Positions 23,051-33,992 of a stretch of 64,000 bases of DNA are shown here, piece by piece. The notes below the pieces were generated by a model that saw only the letters and a list, made by a program, of their open reading frames with translations, had not been told where the DNA came from and did not search any database. The stretch is from contig JAJKFL010000007.1 of assembly GCA_021186555.1 (NCBI GenBank), positions 28,074,677 to 28,138,676 on the forward strand. Direction: 5' to 3'. A program made the position numbers and the translations under genes. Every line of letters begins with the position of its first letter. Position 1 is the first letter of the stretch. This DNA is from Reticulitermes speratus. Taxonomy: Eukaryota; Arthropoda; Insecta; Blattodea; Rhinotermitidae.

Positions 23051-23837
23051 TTGAACATATCTCATCAACTAGTTAATGAAGAATAAGGTGGTTCATTAAA
23101 GGAATCGTTAAACAAAATGTAACTGAGATCCTCTGCATGTCAAAAGAGGGTTAAACAAAGAAACAAAATTTCGCTGCGTTAATTTAATGCCGCATATTTT
23201 CTCTTCTGCAGTATCACGTACACAAACAGAGTTCACGCCGCCAATAGATCATACATGCAGCTTCACTACCTGTGCCATCCGGGAGTCTGATGTGCTTTAA
23301 TTCTGAACAGAGTAGCACCCCCTACTACCACAACCCCTTCTCTCCAGATCCGACGAGAGAAACCTTCAGACGGCGTAGAGGGTGAGGAGTAAAACAAGAA
23401 AAAAATACCGAAAAAAGAGGCCCTTCTCTCGCGTGCTAGTTGATTATCATTTCATCACTTTGCTTTTAATTAAAATGCAAATCTTTCATAAGAAGGATTA
23501 TAAGGGAAAGGGACGCGTAAGAGAGAGAGAGAGAAAGAAGGGTAAAGAGGGAGTAGGTGGTATGTAAAATGTCAGAATCCGTGAGAAAAGAAACTGAATG
23601 ATTAATCCACCAGCAGAAGCAATCGAGGTGCCTGACTGCTCTTCCTTGCCTGCTTCTGCTGCTGGCTTTTTCCTTGGGGATGTTAAACCCTGCCCCCTTT
23701 CCAAACATCTACGCTCTGAGCTACCCAAATTTGAATAGGCGGAAACCTTCAAACATGGCAATAAACTTATGAAGTTGATCTATCAGTTCTAGTATGTCTT
23801 CCCACCTCACCCGAAAATGATGACAGTGGCGTTGGTA
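23051..23837. other. dac intron sequence, no feature recognised
   Basis: Short purine-rich GAGAGA run at 23518-23535. No repeat family or exon seen. Confidence 0.5.
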
Positions 23838-23870
23838 ATTATTATTATTATTATTATTATTATTATTGAT
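23838..23870. repeat. (ATT)n microsatellite
   Basis: About ten ATT units. Confidence 0.95.
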
Positions 23871-24116
23871 ATTTCGGTCACTGCGACATTTTAAATCAAG
23901 TTATCTACGTTCTGTCAGGTATTGGATTTCTGCCCCAGTACTGCTTTTATATTGTTTTACTTCATATTTGTTTTGTTTTGTGTCTTTAGTGTTTTGTCTT
24001 GTGTATTTGTACTGTTTTGTGTTTTATTTGTGCTTTTGTGCTGGCTTTGTAATTGGCACTTGTGCTGTTAAGTCTGCACGTTAATATAATAACCATGAAT
24101 TGAATTCAATTATTAT

Positions 24117-24413
24117 TAGCTGCGATAGCGTAGTCCTTACAGTAGATAGGCTACGGTCTGGGCAACTTCGGAATCATTGTTCGAATCCCGGCAGAGTCAA
24201 GCGACTTTTCTCTCCTCCAAAACTTCCATATCGGTGCTGGGGCCCATTTAGCTCCCTGTTGAATCGGTACCGAGAATCTCTCCCCGGTCACAAAGTGGTC
24301 AGGGCGTGGAAATATTAACCCCGACTAATGCTGGCATTAAGGACGAGTGGAGCCATACCTTCACTCCCGTATGCTTCATGAAGTGCACTGATGGGGTGCC
24401 TTACCTTTAATTA
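24117..24413 (+). mobile_element. SINE-A copy
   Basis: tRNA-like head GCTGCGATAGCGTAGTCC, box B GTTCGAATCCCGGC, body TGGGGCCCATTTAGCTCCC and GTCAGGGCGTGGAAAT, and tail GAGTGGAGCCATACCTTCAC ending CCTTACCTTTAA. It is moderately diverged. Confidence 0.9.
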
Positions 24414-25785
24414 TGACAGTACCAACAATAAAAATAAGGAAATGTAAATAATGTAAATATAAAATAATCGACACGTTATTTGTTGCTATATGTTTATTTT
24501 TCCTAAGCTTTTGTTTTCTAGTGGCCGCTTTTGAACTTCGAAGGTTAAGAGATTTTCTTAAAAAATGATTTTGGGCTAGACAGGTGGATTTCACGAGAAT
24601 AATTTGGACTGCAAAGGGTTAATTCAGAACATGAGTATGTTCAAAATTCTTCCTTGTCACCCTGAAGGCTACTGTAACGACAGAAGCAGCCTTTAGATGC
24701 GCCCATCTGCCTATTGTCCTACCGCAAGCCAAAAAAAGTTTCCTGTTTTAATAGCGTTCCGAAACTGGTTAGGGCCACTAAAACGTATCAGAAGAAAGAA
24801 GTAATTAATAGGGATTGTGAAATGTGTAGGAAGACAAGAAAACATACAGGGAAAGCAAAGAAAGAATGAAAACAGGAAGAGAAAATAATAACAAAATAAA
24901 AAAGAGAGAAAGAGCAAAAATACTACGAGATAAATATCAAAGGGAGGGGAGGACAGAAGACATGCTGAACTAAAAAAAGGAGAAGTCTAGAAGGAAAGAA
25001 GGAGAGAAAAATGAGAAAGGAATAAGATTCCAGGCAAAAATTTTGCTTGCAAAGGAACACAAATTAAAAAGTTATCAGTTATCAATAGGGAATATATATA
25101 GATTACATAGCCACAAATCTTCACACGAAACAAATTATAAGGAGACAACACTTTGCTTTGCTTTCAGTATTGTATGCAGAAGATGAATATTCTAGGAAGA
25201 AAATTCTTACCGTTTCCCCTAACATCGTGTGCTCTCAATATGAAATTTTCTTACAATTTCTTCGTCTCTTTTTTCAAAAGAATCTTCAGTAAATGATATA
25301 TGACCATGAATTCACCGCTAATCTCACTGCGCCTCTGCAGATCACAGATTCGCCCCCCTCTACAATCTGTACCGCAAAGACGAACATTATGGATGGGTTT
25401 CGCCGCACAAAAGACTCTTCCTAGGCCATTCTTCAGATCAGCGTGTCCAGGACTTTCTGCCTATTTTCAAAGCAGATTGAAATTAAGCGGGGGGGGAGTG
25501 CGGTTTCGTGGTAGGTTTTGTGCCGAATCTAGGAAGCTCTTTTCTGTTAAGACTACAGAAAACCCGTTTGTTACATTACCAAGACTGTCTTTTGCAAATT
25601 CATTTATATGTTCAGAAAAAAGATGATGTTGCCACCTAATTCAGGGCCTCCACATTTGTGCTAATTTCAGTTTTCTTGCATTTTCTTCACGCGTCTCTCA
25701 ATTTACGCTTTTTTATATTAAAATGTTCGCTATGTTTTATAACAATATTGCTTATATGAACCTTTTAAAAAACAATGATGATTTT
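24414..25785. other. dac intron sequence with purine-rich tract
   Basis: 24790-25020 is strongly purine-rich on the plus strand (GAAAG-type). A 108-residue open frame at 25300-25626 has no recognisable similarity. G8 lies at about 25490. Confidence 0.5.
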
Positions 25786-26137
25786 AGTTATTTAGTTATT
25801 TAGTTATTTAATTATTTAGTTAGTTAGTTATTTAGTTATTTAATTATTTAGTTATTTTGTTATTTAGTTATTTAATTATTTAGTTATTTAGTTATTTTAA
25901 TTATTTAGGTTATTTAGTTATTTATTTATTTAATTATTTAGTTATTTAGTTATTTAATTATTTAGTTATTTAATTATTTAGTTATTTAGTTATTTAATTA
26001 TTTAGTTATTTAGTTATTTAGTTATTTATTATTTAATTATTTAGTTATTTTGTTATTTAATTATTTAGTTATTTAGTTATTTAGTTATTTAATTATTTAG
26101 TTATTTAGTTGTTTAGTTATTTAGTTATTTAGTTATA
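25786..26137. repeat. AT minisatellite, TTAGTTATT units
   Basis: About 350 bp of TTAGTTAT and TTAATTAT blocks in mixed 8- to 13-base spacing. Confidence 0.95.
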
Positions 26138-26159
26138 GGCAATATTAATATGCACCTAA

Positions 26160-26330
26160 AAGAGAGATGGTGACATCGCAACGATTGGATTCATCTGGCT
26201 AGGGTTTGGGACAAGTTAGTGTTCCTCTGAACACGACATTGAAATTTCAGGTTCCATAAAATGCGGGGGAATTTCTTGACTTGGGGAAACTGTTAGTTTC
26301 GCAAGAAGGTTTTTGCCCCATAAAGTCAAG
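26160..26330 (+). mobile_element. Decayed LINE-Y 3' end
   Basis: Matches the LINE-Y terminal region: GGATTCATCTGGCTAGGGTT, GTTCCATAAAATGCGGGGGA, then AAACTGTTAGTTTCGCAAGA. The last corresponds to GAAACCGTTAGCTTCTCAAG at about 27248. All frames are broken. Confidence 0.7.
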
Positions 26331-26998
26331 TTATTTCATGTGATATCTGCGCCGTCAATTCTTTCCCCCAAACAAAATCTGTGGATTTTAATGGCACCTG
26401 CGCTTTATGTACCGGTTTTTACACAACAAGACACTTTGAGAGAAGTAATAAAAATCTATTTAATTTTCATATAACTGTTATAGCATTAAAGTGTAGCCAA
26501 GCGACTGTTAACTTTGCAAGGACTCTACTGTGATCTGTTACACACACTGGGGCTTATATTGGGCCAAAATTGACTGAGATTAAATTCGCCTCATAACTTT
26601 GAGCCTGTATCTCGATGCAATATATCATCCAAATATGTTGCATAGTTGCATAAATGACACGTACAAGTCGACTGACAGACAGACAGACAGATGTAAATAA
26701 GGCGAATAACGAATAAGGAACCTATAACAGTGGGCTAACGACTGTTTTGGGTCTCGCCAAGATGATATTAATACTGAATTCTTTTGTGATATAACAGAAA
26801 CGTTTACAGCAAGTAACTTCCTCCATCTTCAGGAAGAAGGTACCATAACTTGTTCAATTATTTATGTTGCAATTTATTAAGATTTAAACCCGGTCAGGTT
26901 GAATTGAAAATAATTTTTAAAATTCGTCTGTGATAAAATAATGTTCTAGATAAAGTATTCTGTTATATTTTTCTAGCATAAATTGGCATCTAATTTGA
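26331..26998. other. dac intron sequence with (CAGA)n
   Basis: (CAGA)n lies at 26675-26692. On the minus strand at 26790-26835 a CTGAAGA core is followed by GTAAACG, a very weak hammerhead-like relic. Confidence 0.4.
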
Positions 26999-27275
26999 TG
27001 TGCGGGGCAAGTGGTAAGTGTGGAGGAAAAGGGAGGTGCAACAGGTTTTGGTGGGAAATTCTGAGGGAAATAAGACACTTGGAAGACCTAGGCTTAGATG
27101 GGAGGATAATATTAAAATGTGTATTTAAGAAATAGGATGGGGGCATAGACTGGACTGATCTGGCTCAGGATTGGGACAAGTGATGGGCTGTTTTGAAAAC
27201 GGTTATTAATCTTTGTGTTCCATAAAATGTAGAAGATTCCATGAGTAGCTGAGAAACCGTTAGCTTCTCAAGATT
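26999..27275 (+). mobile_element. LINE-Y 3' end, frame-broken
   Basis: Landmarks are GGTTTTGGTGGGAAATTCTG, CACTTGGAAGACCTAGGC, GATGGGAGGATAATATTAAA, GACTGGACTGATCTGGCTCA and GAAACCGTTAGCTTCTCAAG. It is colinear with 22070-22260 and extends further 3'. Several frameshifts. Confidence 0.88.
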
Positions 27276-27682
27276 TCTGACCTACGTGCATCATTTTTTC
27301 TACAAAACATTTCACATCCTGAAAGTTAATATTAACCCAACCCCTCAAATTTGACGGCATTTTATGCTGTTTTAGTCTCAATAATTTGTTTCTCATGCTT
27401 TTGTTTAATGTTTCTTTATCAACCACATTTGTTGTACAAGTAGCAAAACAGGATGATAATAATGAAAACACTTGAAACAAGGAAAAATGCTTCTCTTTAA
27501 GAAATGTCTTCTGCGTGAATGATTTGGCACTTTAACATCATAAACCAATTTAAACCTAGGCTGCCGCCTTCCGAAAGTACGTAGTACCTCTGAACAAAGG
27601 AAACAATGAAATATATTTCACTTACAAAAAACAAAATCCTGAATATCTCAGTACAGAAGCTATTAACAGAAAAAGTGTCGCA
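27276..27682. other. dac intron sequence, no feature recognised
   Basis: Short open frames only. Confidence 0.5.
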
Positions 27683-27830
27683 CAAATTTTCCAAAAATTT
27701 TAAAAGCCACCTCAAAATTCTAGGCGCCACAAGGGTGACATGAAGGAAGTTCCATGCTGAAGACCCACAAATATTAGGCGCAACTGTAAAACATTTAGTG
27801 GCCACGGCGAACTGGCGACCGGGGTTTGTG
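27683..27830 (+). repeat. Dispersed repeat DR2, copy 2
   Basis: In opposite orientation to 11689-11851. Shares TTTTCCAAAAATTTT, GGCGCCACAAGGGTGACATG and GACCCACAAATATTAGGCGC. It accounts for most of the 102-residue minus-strand open frame here. Confidence 0.6.
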
Positions 27831-28204
27831 TACCAATGACATTAAGCACGTTTCTATATTCTGGCCAGTTTTGAAAGCTATATCTGCCAGATTAGTTTCA
27901 AGCATGTAGCCATCTGCCATGTGATCGCCCTTCGTCTGCAGCATTTATCATTTCCTTTCGTAAAAACATACATGTTTTGTAAATTTGTTGCTATAAATTC
28001 AATTCTTGTTTTAAACATTTAGTCTTACATTTGCCTAACAAAAATCTACTTCCCCTTATACATCTGTGTTATTGCTTTACATTATTTGTTTTTAATATAT
28101 ACAAGAATGAGGCTCTCTTCTAGCAAGTGACGCAGGGTAACTAGATATCTAATTATTGTTGGTTCGAAAAAATGATATCCCCATTTACAGTATATTAGAA
28201 TATG
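27831..28204. other. dac intron sequence, no feature recognised
   Basis: Nothing recognised. Confidence 0.5.
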
Positions 28205-28475
28205 TTTTTTTCCCTGAAGATGGAAACATTGAAGATTGATACCAATCTTTAAAGCTAAATAGGAGCATTTATTGGAAGAAACCAATTTTATCACCGATCT
28301 CATTACCTCAAATTCACAAAATCCATACATTTTTCAGAAAAAGTTTATTAATTTCAGCACACAACGCTTGACCAACAGATGCACTCTTATTATACGTTTT
28401 TGTAAACGTATAATAAGAGTGCATCTGTTGGTCAAGTGTTGTGTGTTCAAATGACAGTGCACGGTATGAATAGCA
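28205..28475. mobile_element. Penelope-like unit with inverted tails
   Basis: A decayed core TCC-CTGAAGA-TGGAAAC (28211-28226) is followed by a tail ending GAGCATTTATTGG (28263-28275). Then comes a near-perfect inverted repeat at 28357-28443: CTTGACCAACAGATGCACTC and its complement, arms of about 40 bp, spacer TTGT. The outer end reads GTGCACGGTA, the inverse of the TACCGTGCA that begins the unit at 41052. No intact GAAAC is seen, so catalytic function is unlikely. Confidence 0.6.
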
Positions 28476-29261
28476 TTAAAGTTTATTAATTTCCACTACA
28501 TACAATTTCTTTAAAACGCCCTCTCTATTGTACCAAGTTTCTTTTTCATATAAGTATGGACTCAAAATATCATCTTTACTATTCTATTGCTTCTCGTTTT
28601 AACATTTTTAAGAATAAAATCAACCTAAATTCCGTTTAAAAATTCCTTTTTACCTGAGAGGGAACGCAGTGCACTTACATTAGACAAACCAATCAGAAAA
28701 AGCTGTATAAGGGAAAAAATGTCGCCTTTTATTTTGAAAATTATACGGAAAACCTCAACGTATTTTCTGGACAAAATGAAGAGTTTGCTTTACGTATATT
28801 AACCACGGGGATTTAAATGGTTAATTTTCAATATATTTCTTGCGACTTTCACATCGTTGTATGTAACATTTCTAACAAGTATCTGAAAATACAAGTAACG
28901 AATAGCAATAAGGTTTCGCAGTCCTGAAAATAAGATGTGAAATTGGATAGAGACAAACTTGTCATGAGGGCCAAAAAGAACTTGCTTCGTGCTGAGTTTT
29001 CTCATAAGCTGATTAAATAGTATTAAAGCCTTAGAAAGGCAAAGAAGTTGTACTTGAGACCGACCTTTTGCTAATTACATAAACCCACATCGGTTTAACA
29101 ATGGTCGCAGACTTTTGCCCCAGCGAACGTTATACCACCACTTGAGTTACCAGCATAGCTTCTGTCAACGCCCTTTAATCTTTTATCTGTATGGATTTAT
29201 TGCATCTTGAGTTTTTTGCTCTTGAAATGGAGATTCTGTGCGTCACTTTGACGCCAAAATA
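28476..29261. other. dac intron sequence, no feature recognised
   Basis: Nothing recognised. Confidence 0.5.
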
Positions 29262-29547
29262 AAGGTAAACGTGAAATTCACCCTAAAAGAGGTCATGACG
29301 ACCCAGAGGATGAGTAGAGATATAGCTCTACTCTTTCTTTAACCACGACGCTAGATGGGGGTGGGTGGTCAACGCCACGCCCTGGCCGCTTTACCCGGGA
29401 ATGAGACCCGGTACCCATTGTATAGGAGGCTGGATGGTCCCCAGGGCCGGTCTGTACGGGTAGAGAAAGTCGCGCCTCCACTGGGATTCGATCACTGGAC
29501 GTCCAGGCCGTAGCGAGTCGCTATACCTACTACGCCTGTGTGAGCCA
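29262..29547 (-). mobile_element. SINE-A copy, near full length
   Basis: The minus strand carries a head around CAGGCGTAGTAGGTATAGCG, box B GATCGAATCCCAGTGG, the CCACCCACCCCCATCTAGCG body, GAGTAGAGCTATATCTCTAC, and a tail ATGACCTCTTTTAGGGTG running to TTTACCTTT. Confidence 0.92.
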
Positions 29548-29787
29548 AGTCTGTATAATAGTGCTACAGAATATACTCTTGAGCTGCGGAGATAACAACA
29601 ACGTTCCAATGCATTGGTCAGCCAGCCTCTTTCGTATCAGGGCCAGCCAGGGTTCGAATTGCGTCCCTGATGAAGCGTATCCTAGAATTAACTCGTGAAT
29701 CTTTTCAGTCCCGAAAGCAAACGATGGGAAAGTTCATTAACCCATTAAGGATAAAAACTAACCTGAATCATATCTAAAGATTCATTT

Positions 29788-29902
29788 CGTACCGCACAGT
29801 AAACAATTTCCATCTCGGTTATAACACCAAACAGTTAATGCTGCATTACAGAAACAAATTGATGCTTATTCTGAAATCCATAACAATCACAGAATACAGT
29901 GT
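29788..29902 (+). repeat. Diverged monomer of the 114-bp satellite
   Basis: Colinear with the 1-840 monomer: CGTACCGCACAGTAAACA, CATCTCGGTTATA, CAGTTAATGCTG, then GCTTATTCTGAAATCCATA and AATACAGTGTG. By eye about three quarters of positions agree. A single monomer, not an array. Confidence 0.8.
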
Positions 29903-30644
29903 GTTAGTACAAGGCAGACATATTTTCTCTATCAGTCGTGTTAGCACATACAGTAACAAATGGGCCTAATACACGACCTTAAATAAAGCAAGATTCAAAT
30001 TTTAATTTATTCTTTTCCATGCAAGACAAAAGAAAACAACACCGTCTGGTGTCATACCTACTTGATGACCTCAGATTTGTGGATTTGAAAAATTACACAT
30101 ATTCAGTGTTAAATTTCAAGAACTGTGAGCATAACTTCACAAAAATACATATTCAGAACTGAAATGATTAGTTTCTTTTGTAAACGAAATATGACATAAT
30201 TAGAATTCAAGTGGTAAAACTAAAGAACTTTGAGAACTTAGAAACGTACTATCATTATAGCTCAAGGAAGACAGTAACTGTTAGCTTCGTTTCCTGGAAG
30301 AAGCGGTGGAAGTTTTCTCATGCCGTCGTACCTATAACGGTTTTGGCATCCACCAAACCTCTACCCATTATGTAAGCATTCGTGGACTGGTGCTTAGACA
30401 CAGACGCAACCAGGAATCATCCCTCTAAATATCCTCCTGTCATTAGAAAATGAAATGAAGCGTAATGTTTGTTATTGTAATGTAAAAATTTATGTTCAAA
30501 CTAATTAACTTCCTCCATGCAGTGGAGTCCTTCTTAAGAAGCTAATATTTAGTCACCTAGCCAAGAAAGTTCTCTCATTTGAAGGAAACCAAACAATCAT
30601 TATCTTACAAGTTTTCAGACTTTCACAGCATTTCATTTCATCAC
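29903..30644. other. dac intron sequence, no feature recognised
   Basis: Nothing recognised. Confidence 0.5.
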
Positions 30645-30738
30645 CTTTTTCACAACAGCCCGCCAGTAGTCTCTATCCTGAGCTACACAAATCCACCTAC
30701 CCAGTTTGCCATTCTCTATTTTTAAGATCCGTTTTAAT

Positions 30739-31127
30739 TTCTTATATTGTTCACACCGTGCACTTTCATTCGTTCACACATTTCTTAAACCAACAAATGC
30801 ACACTTATTATTTATTATACAATACAATTTTTTTACAGTAAAATCAGTCCCAACATGTTTCGGTCTGTCTTACGCTTCCATAGGTAAACACAACTTCTGA
30901 TACACAGCGGACCCACAAAAACAACTGAGAAAACCCACATTTTACCTCCTGAGGTTTTAATATGTACCATTATTTGTTGATTTGTGATTTTGTGTAATTC
31001 ACAATATGGGTCCCTGATGATGGTCCCAAAAATAGGGAACCGAAACATATTGGATTGATTTTACTGTAAAAAAATTGTATTGTATAATAAACAAGAAGTG
31101 TGTATTTTGTTGGTTTAAGAAATATGT
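30739..31127 (+). mobile_element. Penelope-like element unit with hammerhead and inverted tails
   Basis: A 389-bp insert flanked by the 13-bp duplication GATCCGTTTTAAT. The left part carries the tail inverted (AAACCAACAAATGCACAC, then ACAATACAATTTTTTTACAG, then CCAACATGTTTCGG, a decayed inverted hammerhead 3' half). The right part has the hammerhead at 31009-31056, then TTTACTGTAAAAAAATTGTA and TTTTGTTGGTTTAAGAAAT. It has no coding sequence. Penelope-like elements are known to carry hammerhead motifs in their terminal repeats and to leave variable target duplications. Assignment is by architecture, since no RT/GIY-YIG gene is present. Confidence 0.75.
31009..31056 (+). ncRNA. Hammerhead ribozyme-like motif
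   Basis: Stem I is GTCC (31010-31013) with GGAT (31052-31055), one G-U. Core CTGATGA is at 31014-31020. Stem II is GGTCCC/GGGAACC with a bulge and an A-rich loop. GAAAC is at 31042-31046, then ATATT, with ATT a permitted NUH triplet. Stem III pairing is lost. Stem II CCCAAAAATAGGG is close to the CCCAAAUAGG of the classical schistosome hammerhead. Confidence 0.78.
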
Positions 31128-31355
31128 GATCCGTTTTAATATTATCCAAGCAGTCTTTATCCTTCAGCTTTTTCCAACCAAATCCTCCAGAGGTTTCTCT
31201 TCTCTCCCATGCCTGCCACATGCTCCGTCTATTGCATCTTCCTTCATTTCATCACACACGACAATAAATGGCGAGGTGCGATAATCATAAAGTTCCTCAT
31301 TATGTAATTTTCTCAAGCTTCTATGTGTTACAGATTTACAATAACGCATAACATG

Positions 31356-31582
31356 TTTCCTTATACGGATTTCTTGTTAAGTGTAAGCTGGCTTTCTGGA
31401 GATGAATATATATATAACTTTATTTTACACTGAATATATAAGGCAAACTTCACGCGGTTGACTGTTTCAGGACCTATGGTTTAACTAAAACTGTGGGCCT
31501 TATTTGAACTACGGGATATATTTAATGTACCAGTCTAAACTGCTCTCGTAATTCGAATGTTGGTAAGACTGAAGTGACTTAC
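31356..31582. other. dac intron, donor side
   Basis: Immediate intronic flank downstream of the dac exon; no feature beyond the splice donor. Confidence 0.5.
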
Positions 31583-31799
31583 CTAGCGATGGCGTCCATG
31601 CCTGGAATACCCTGATTCTTAATGATGGAGCCATCCGCCCGCGCCAACCCATGGTGGGGGATCCCCGCAGGCGAGAGGATAGCGGTGTGCGCTGCAGCAG
31701 GGTGGTGGTTCAGCTGCATGAACTGCATGTGGTTGAGGTGTGTGGGAGGGTGGTTGTAACCGTTCGCAAGAAGTGGTGACTTCTCCAGCCGTGGAGGAT
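31583..31799 (-). CDS. dac: dachshund exon, Pro/His-rich linker
   Basis: A 217-bp internal exon. On the minus strand a T-rich tract and TTTTGCAG precede 31799, and the donor GTAAGTC follows 31583. The frame (first two bases complete a codon begun upstream) reads PPRLEKSPLLANGYNHPP, then MQFMQLNHHPAAAHTAIL, then IKNQGIPGMDAIA, ending AG. Joined to the 20656-20715 exon the split codon is AGG, giving ...GMDAIA-R-SGIWENC, the junction expected for Dachshund. The segment is low-complexity linker between the DD1 and DD2 domains, rich in His, Pro, Ala and Leu; no catalytic motif is expected. GC content stands well above the flanks. No start codon belongs to this exon: an in-frame Met just upstream lies in the intron. 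Confidence 0.87.
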
Positions 31800-32029
31800 C
31801 TGCAAAAAAAAAAAACAATAATTTATCAGTTCCAATTTTAATGGACTAAGTGCTCCACATATTCCAATTAATTGACTGATTAATCTATTCAAAATTCAAC
31901 CTAACTAAACTTCTTCAGAGACGGTTAGAGTATCTGACAGAGTAGCAAAGTGCTGAGCTTTAGCAACAAGTTGCCGCAAATAAAGATCTGCTAATGAAGT
32001 TATGGAAGCATAGTGACTTCTGATCCATT
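31800..32029. other. dac intron, acceptor side
   Basis: Polypyrimidine tract (A-rich on the plus strand, 31804-31814), then AT-rich sequence. Confidence 0.6.
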
Positions 32030-32318
32030 TTTCCACGTGCATGCCACGAAATCATCCTGGGGAATAGAGGTGTAGCTCCATCCACTCTTAAACTCGACAG
32101 TAGTCGGAGGAAAGTGACCAGCTTCACGCCCCAACCGCTTTATCCCTGAGAAGGTTCCCGCGTTATGAATTAAATAGGAAGATTGGTCAGCCCCAGAGAC
32201 GGTCTAGAAAATTTGGAGAAGAGAAAAATCTCTTACCCCTGGCGACAATCCAAACACGATTTCTCGTACCTCGAGTCCATGGCCTCGTTTCTATACTGAC
32301 TACGCTATCCCAGCTTCA
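32030..32318 (-). mobile_element. SINE-A copy, diverged
   Basis: The minus strand starts AGCTGGGATAGCGTAGTCAG. Box B is decayed. The body has CTTCTCCAAATTTTCTAGAC and GGGCGTGAAGCTGG, and the tail has GAGTGGATGGAGCTACACC and CACTGCATGCCACG-type ends. Confidence 0.85.
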
Positions 32319-32495
32319 TAATTACTCCTGGTGTCCAGGAAATGCCACTACGTAGTCCAGTTGAGTCATGGCGATAAAACACTAAATTTGGTGTCAAGTA
32401 AATGCCTCTGGTGTCAATCAAATAACGTTGGGGTGAACGTTGTATTAGGTGTAAAAGAAACGCCCCTATCTCGTCCCAGAGGAGTCATGTCAGTA

Positions 32496-32779
32496 TAAGT
32501 GTACCAGGATAGCGTAGTCGATATAGCGACTCTCTCCGTGTTGGACGGTCCGGGAATGGAATCCCGGTGGTGGCAAGATTTGCCGCACCCGTCCAGACCG
32601 ACCCTGGGACCCATCCAGCCACCTGTACATTGGGTACAGGATTTCCTTCCCGTGGGTAAAACGGTCGGGGTGTGGCGTTGACCTCCATCTAACGGCGAGG
32701 TTAAAGAAAGAGTAGAACTATATATCTATTCGCCCTCTCAGCCTTCATGGACTCTTGTAAGATGAATTTTGCCTTTTAC
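32496..32779 (+). mobile_element. SINE-A copy with target duplication
   Basis: Flanked by the direct repeat CATGTCAGTA (32486-32495 and 32780-32789). Head is GATAGCGTAGTCGATATAGC, box B GGAATGGAATCCCGG, body GACCCTGGGACCCATCCAGC, and tail ending TTTGCCTTTTAC. This copy defines the element's length at about 284 bp. Confidence 0.95.
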
Positions 32780-32789
32780 CATGTCAGTA

Positions 32790-33619
32790 CAGGCTGAATG
32801 GGGAAGAGACATTGCCTAAGCCCAGTTTCGTTACAACGGCATACACATTATACCTTTACGAAAGCAAGGCCTCTTCGGTCGTGACAGTATAACCGTTACA
32901 TCTAAAGTGGATGAAATGCCATTACTTGATTCAGGTTTTATCACGATTCTGTAATAATTACATCTCAAATGGACAGAATGCCACTATTTTGATTCCAGTC
33001 AAGTTACGGAATTCCTCTCATCTGCCAGTAGTCTCCTCCAATTGTTTTGCAGCCAAAATTCTGTGCACATTTCTTGCTTTTACTGTGTAACCCACCAATC
33101 TCAGTATCCATGTCTTAATAGCCTTGTTGATATCAACTAAAAGGCAAATATGAATAGAATGAATGACTTTAACTCTTCATGTGATCACAAGCATTCATAT
33201 AGTCAACAGATGGCTTTCACTTGTTGGCTTCGCCTTCTCGCCGATTTAAAAACGGAAATATTATCACAGACGCATATTTTATAGGCAATTGCGTCGCAAA
33301 CAAGGCAGGTTTTAATGAAATAGAACGTCTCTTAATCTATCAATAATCAAATCCCGGTAATCTGTTACTGATCGTGATAAGGGACGTTAAACAGAAAACA
33401 GAAAATCAACCAGACTTGTTCAAGGTGAATTTTCTAAGACGAAAGTGTATTACTTTTTTATTTCTATACTTCCATATTTGCTCGAAATTTCCAGTACAGA
33501 AAAGTCACACATATCCAATACAATATTCCAAAATCTGCTGGGATAAATTTGAAGGTTTTAATGATTTTAATAGAAAACCTATTCAAGCTAAAATTCTGTG
33601 TTGTGCTAAAACCAATATA
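32790..33619. other. dac intron sequence, weak ancient duplication
   Basis: Short related phrases (AAATGCCATTAC, GAATGCCACTAT, AAATGCCTCTGG) occur here and at 32340-32440, suggesting eroded tandem sequence around the SINE target. Nothing else was seen. Confidence 0.4.
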
Positions 33620-33680
33620 TATAAATACATATATATATGTATATATGTGTGTGTACACATATATACATATATACATACAA
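33620..33680. repeat. (TA)n/(TG)n palindromic microsatellite
   Basis: ATATATATGTATATATGTGT followed by its rough inverse. Confidence 0.85.
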
Positions 33681-33685
33681 AGTAA

Positions 33686-33959
33686 AAAAGGTAAAGTTCG
33701 CCGTAGAACAGGAAATGAAGGCCCAGTGAGGCAGTAGTCTTTCTTTAAACTCGGCGCTAGATAGGGGTGAGTGGTTTAATGCTCCGCCCTGGCCGCTTTA
33801 CCGCCGGAAAAGAGACCCGATACCCATTGTAATAGGAGGCTTAGTGGACCCCAAGGCCAGTCTGGATGGGTGAGAATAATCTCGACCCCCACCGGGATTC
33901 GATCCCCCGACCGTCCAGCTCGTAGCGAGTCGCTATACAGACTGAGCTATCCCGGCCCA
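33686..33959 (-). mobile_element. SINE-A copy, head-to-head partner
   Basis: The minus strand begins GGGCCGGGATAGCTCAGTCT and carries box B GGGATCGAATCCCGG, the TTTACC end and the full body. Its head faces the head of the next copy across 33 bp. Confidence 0.95.
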
Positions 33960-33992
33960 CATACATGTTTTAGCTTTTAAATTTGTAACAAT

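Larger units (their letters stand above)
30645..31355 (-). mobile_element. LINE-Y fragment split by a Penelope-like insertion
   Basis: The minus strand reads RKLHNEELYDYRTSPFIVV, then GKSWKKLKDKDCLDNIKTD, is interrupted at 31127-30739, and resumes with an AQDRDYWRAVV-type segment at about 30700-30645. The interruption has the 13-bp direct repeat GATCCGTTTTAAT at 30726-30738 and 31128-31140. The LINE is therefore older than the insertion. Confidence 0.85.

Noticed and set aside
29625..29690. GGGTTCGAATTGCGTCCC as a SINE head
   Set aside because: Only the box B-like string is present; no box A or body could be recognised.
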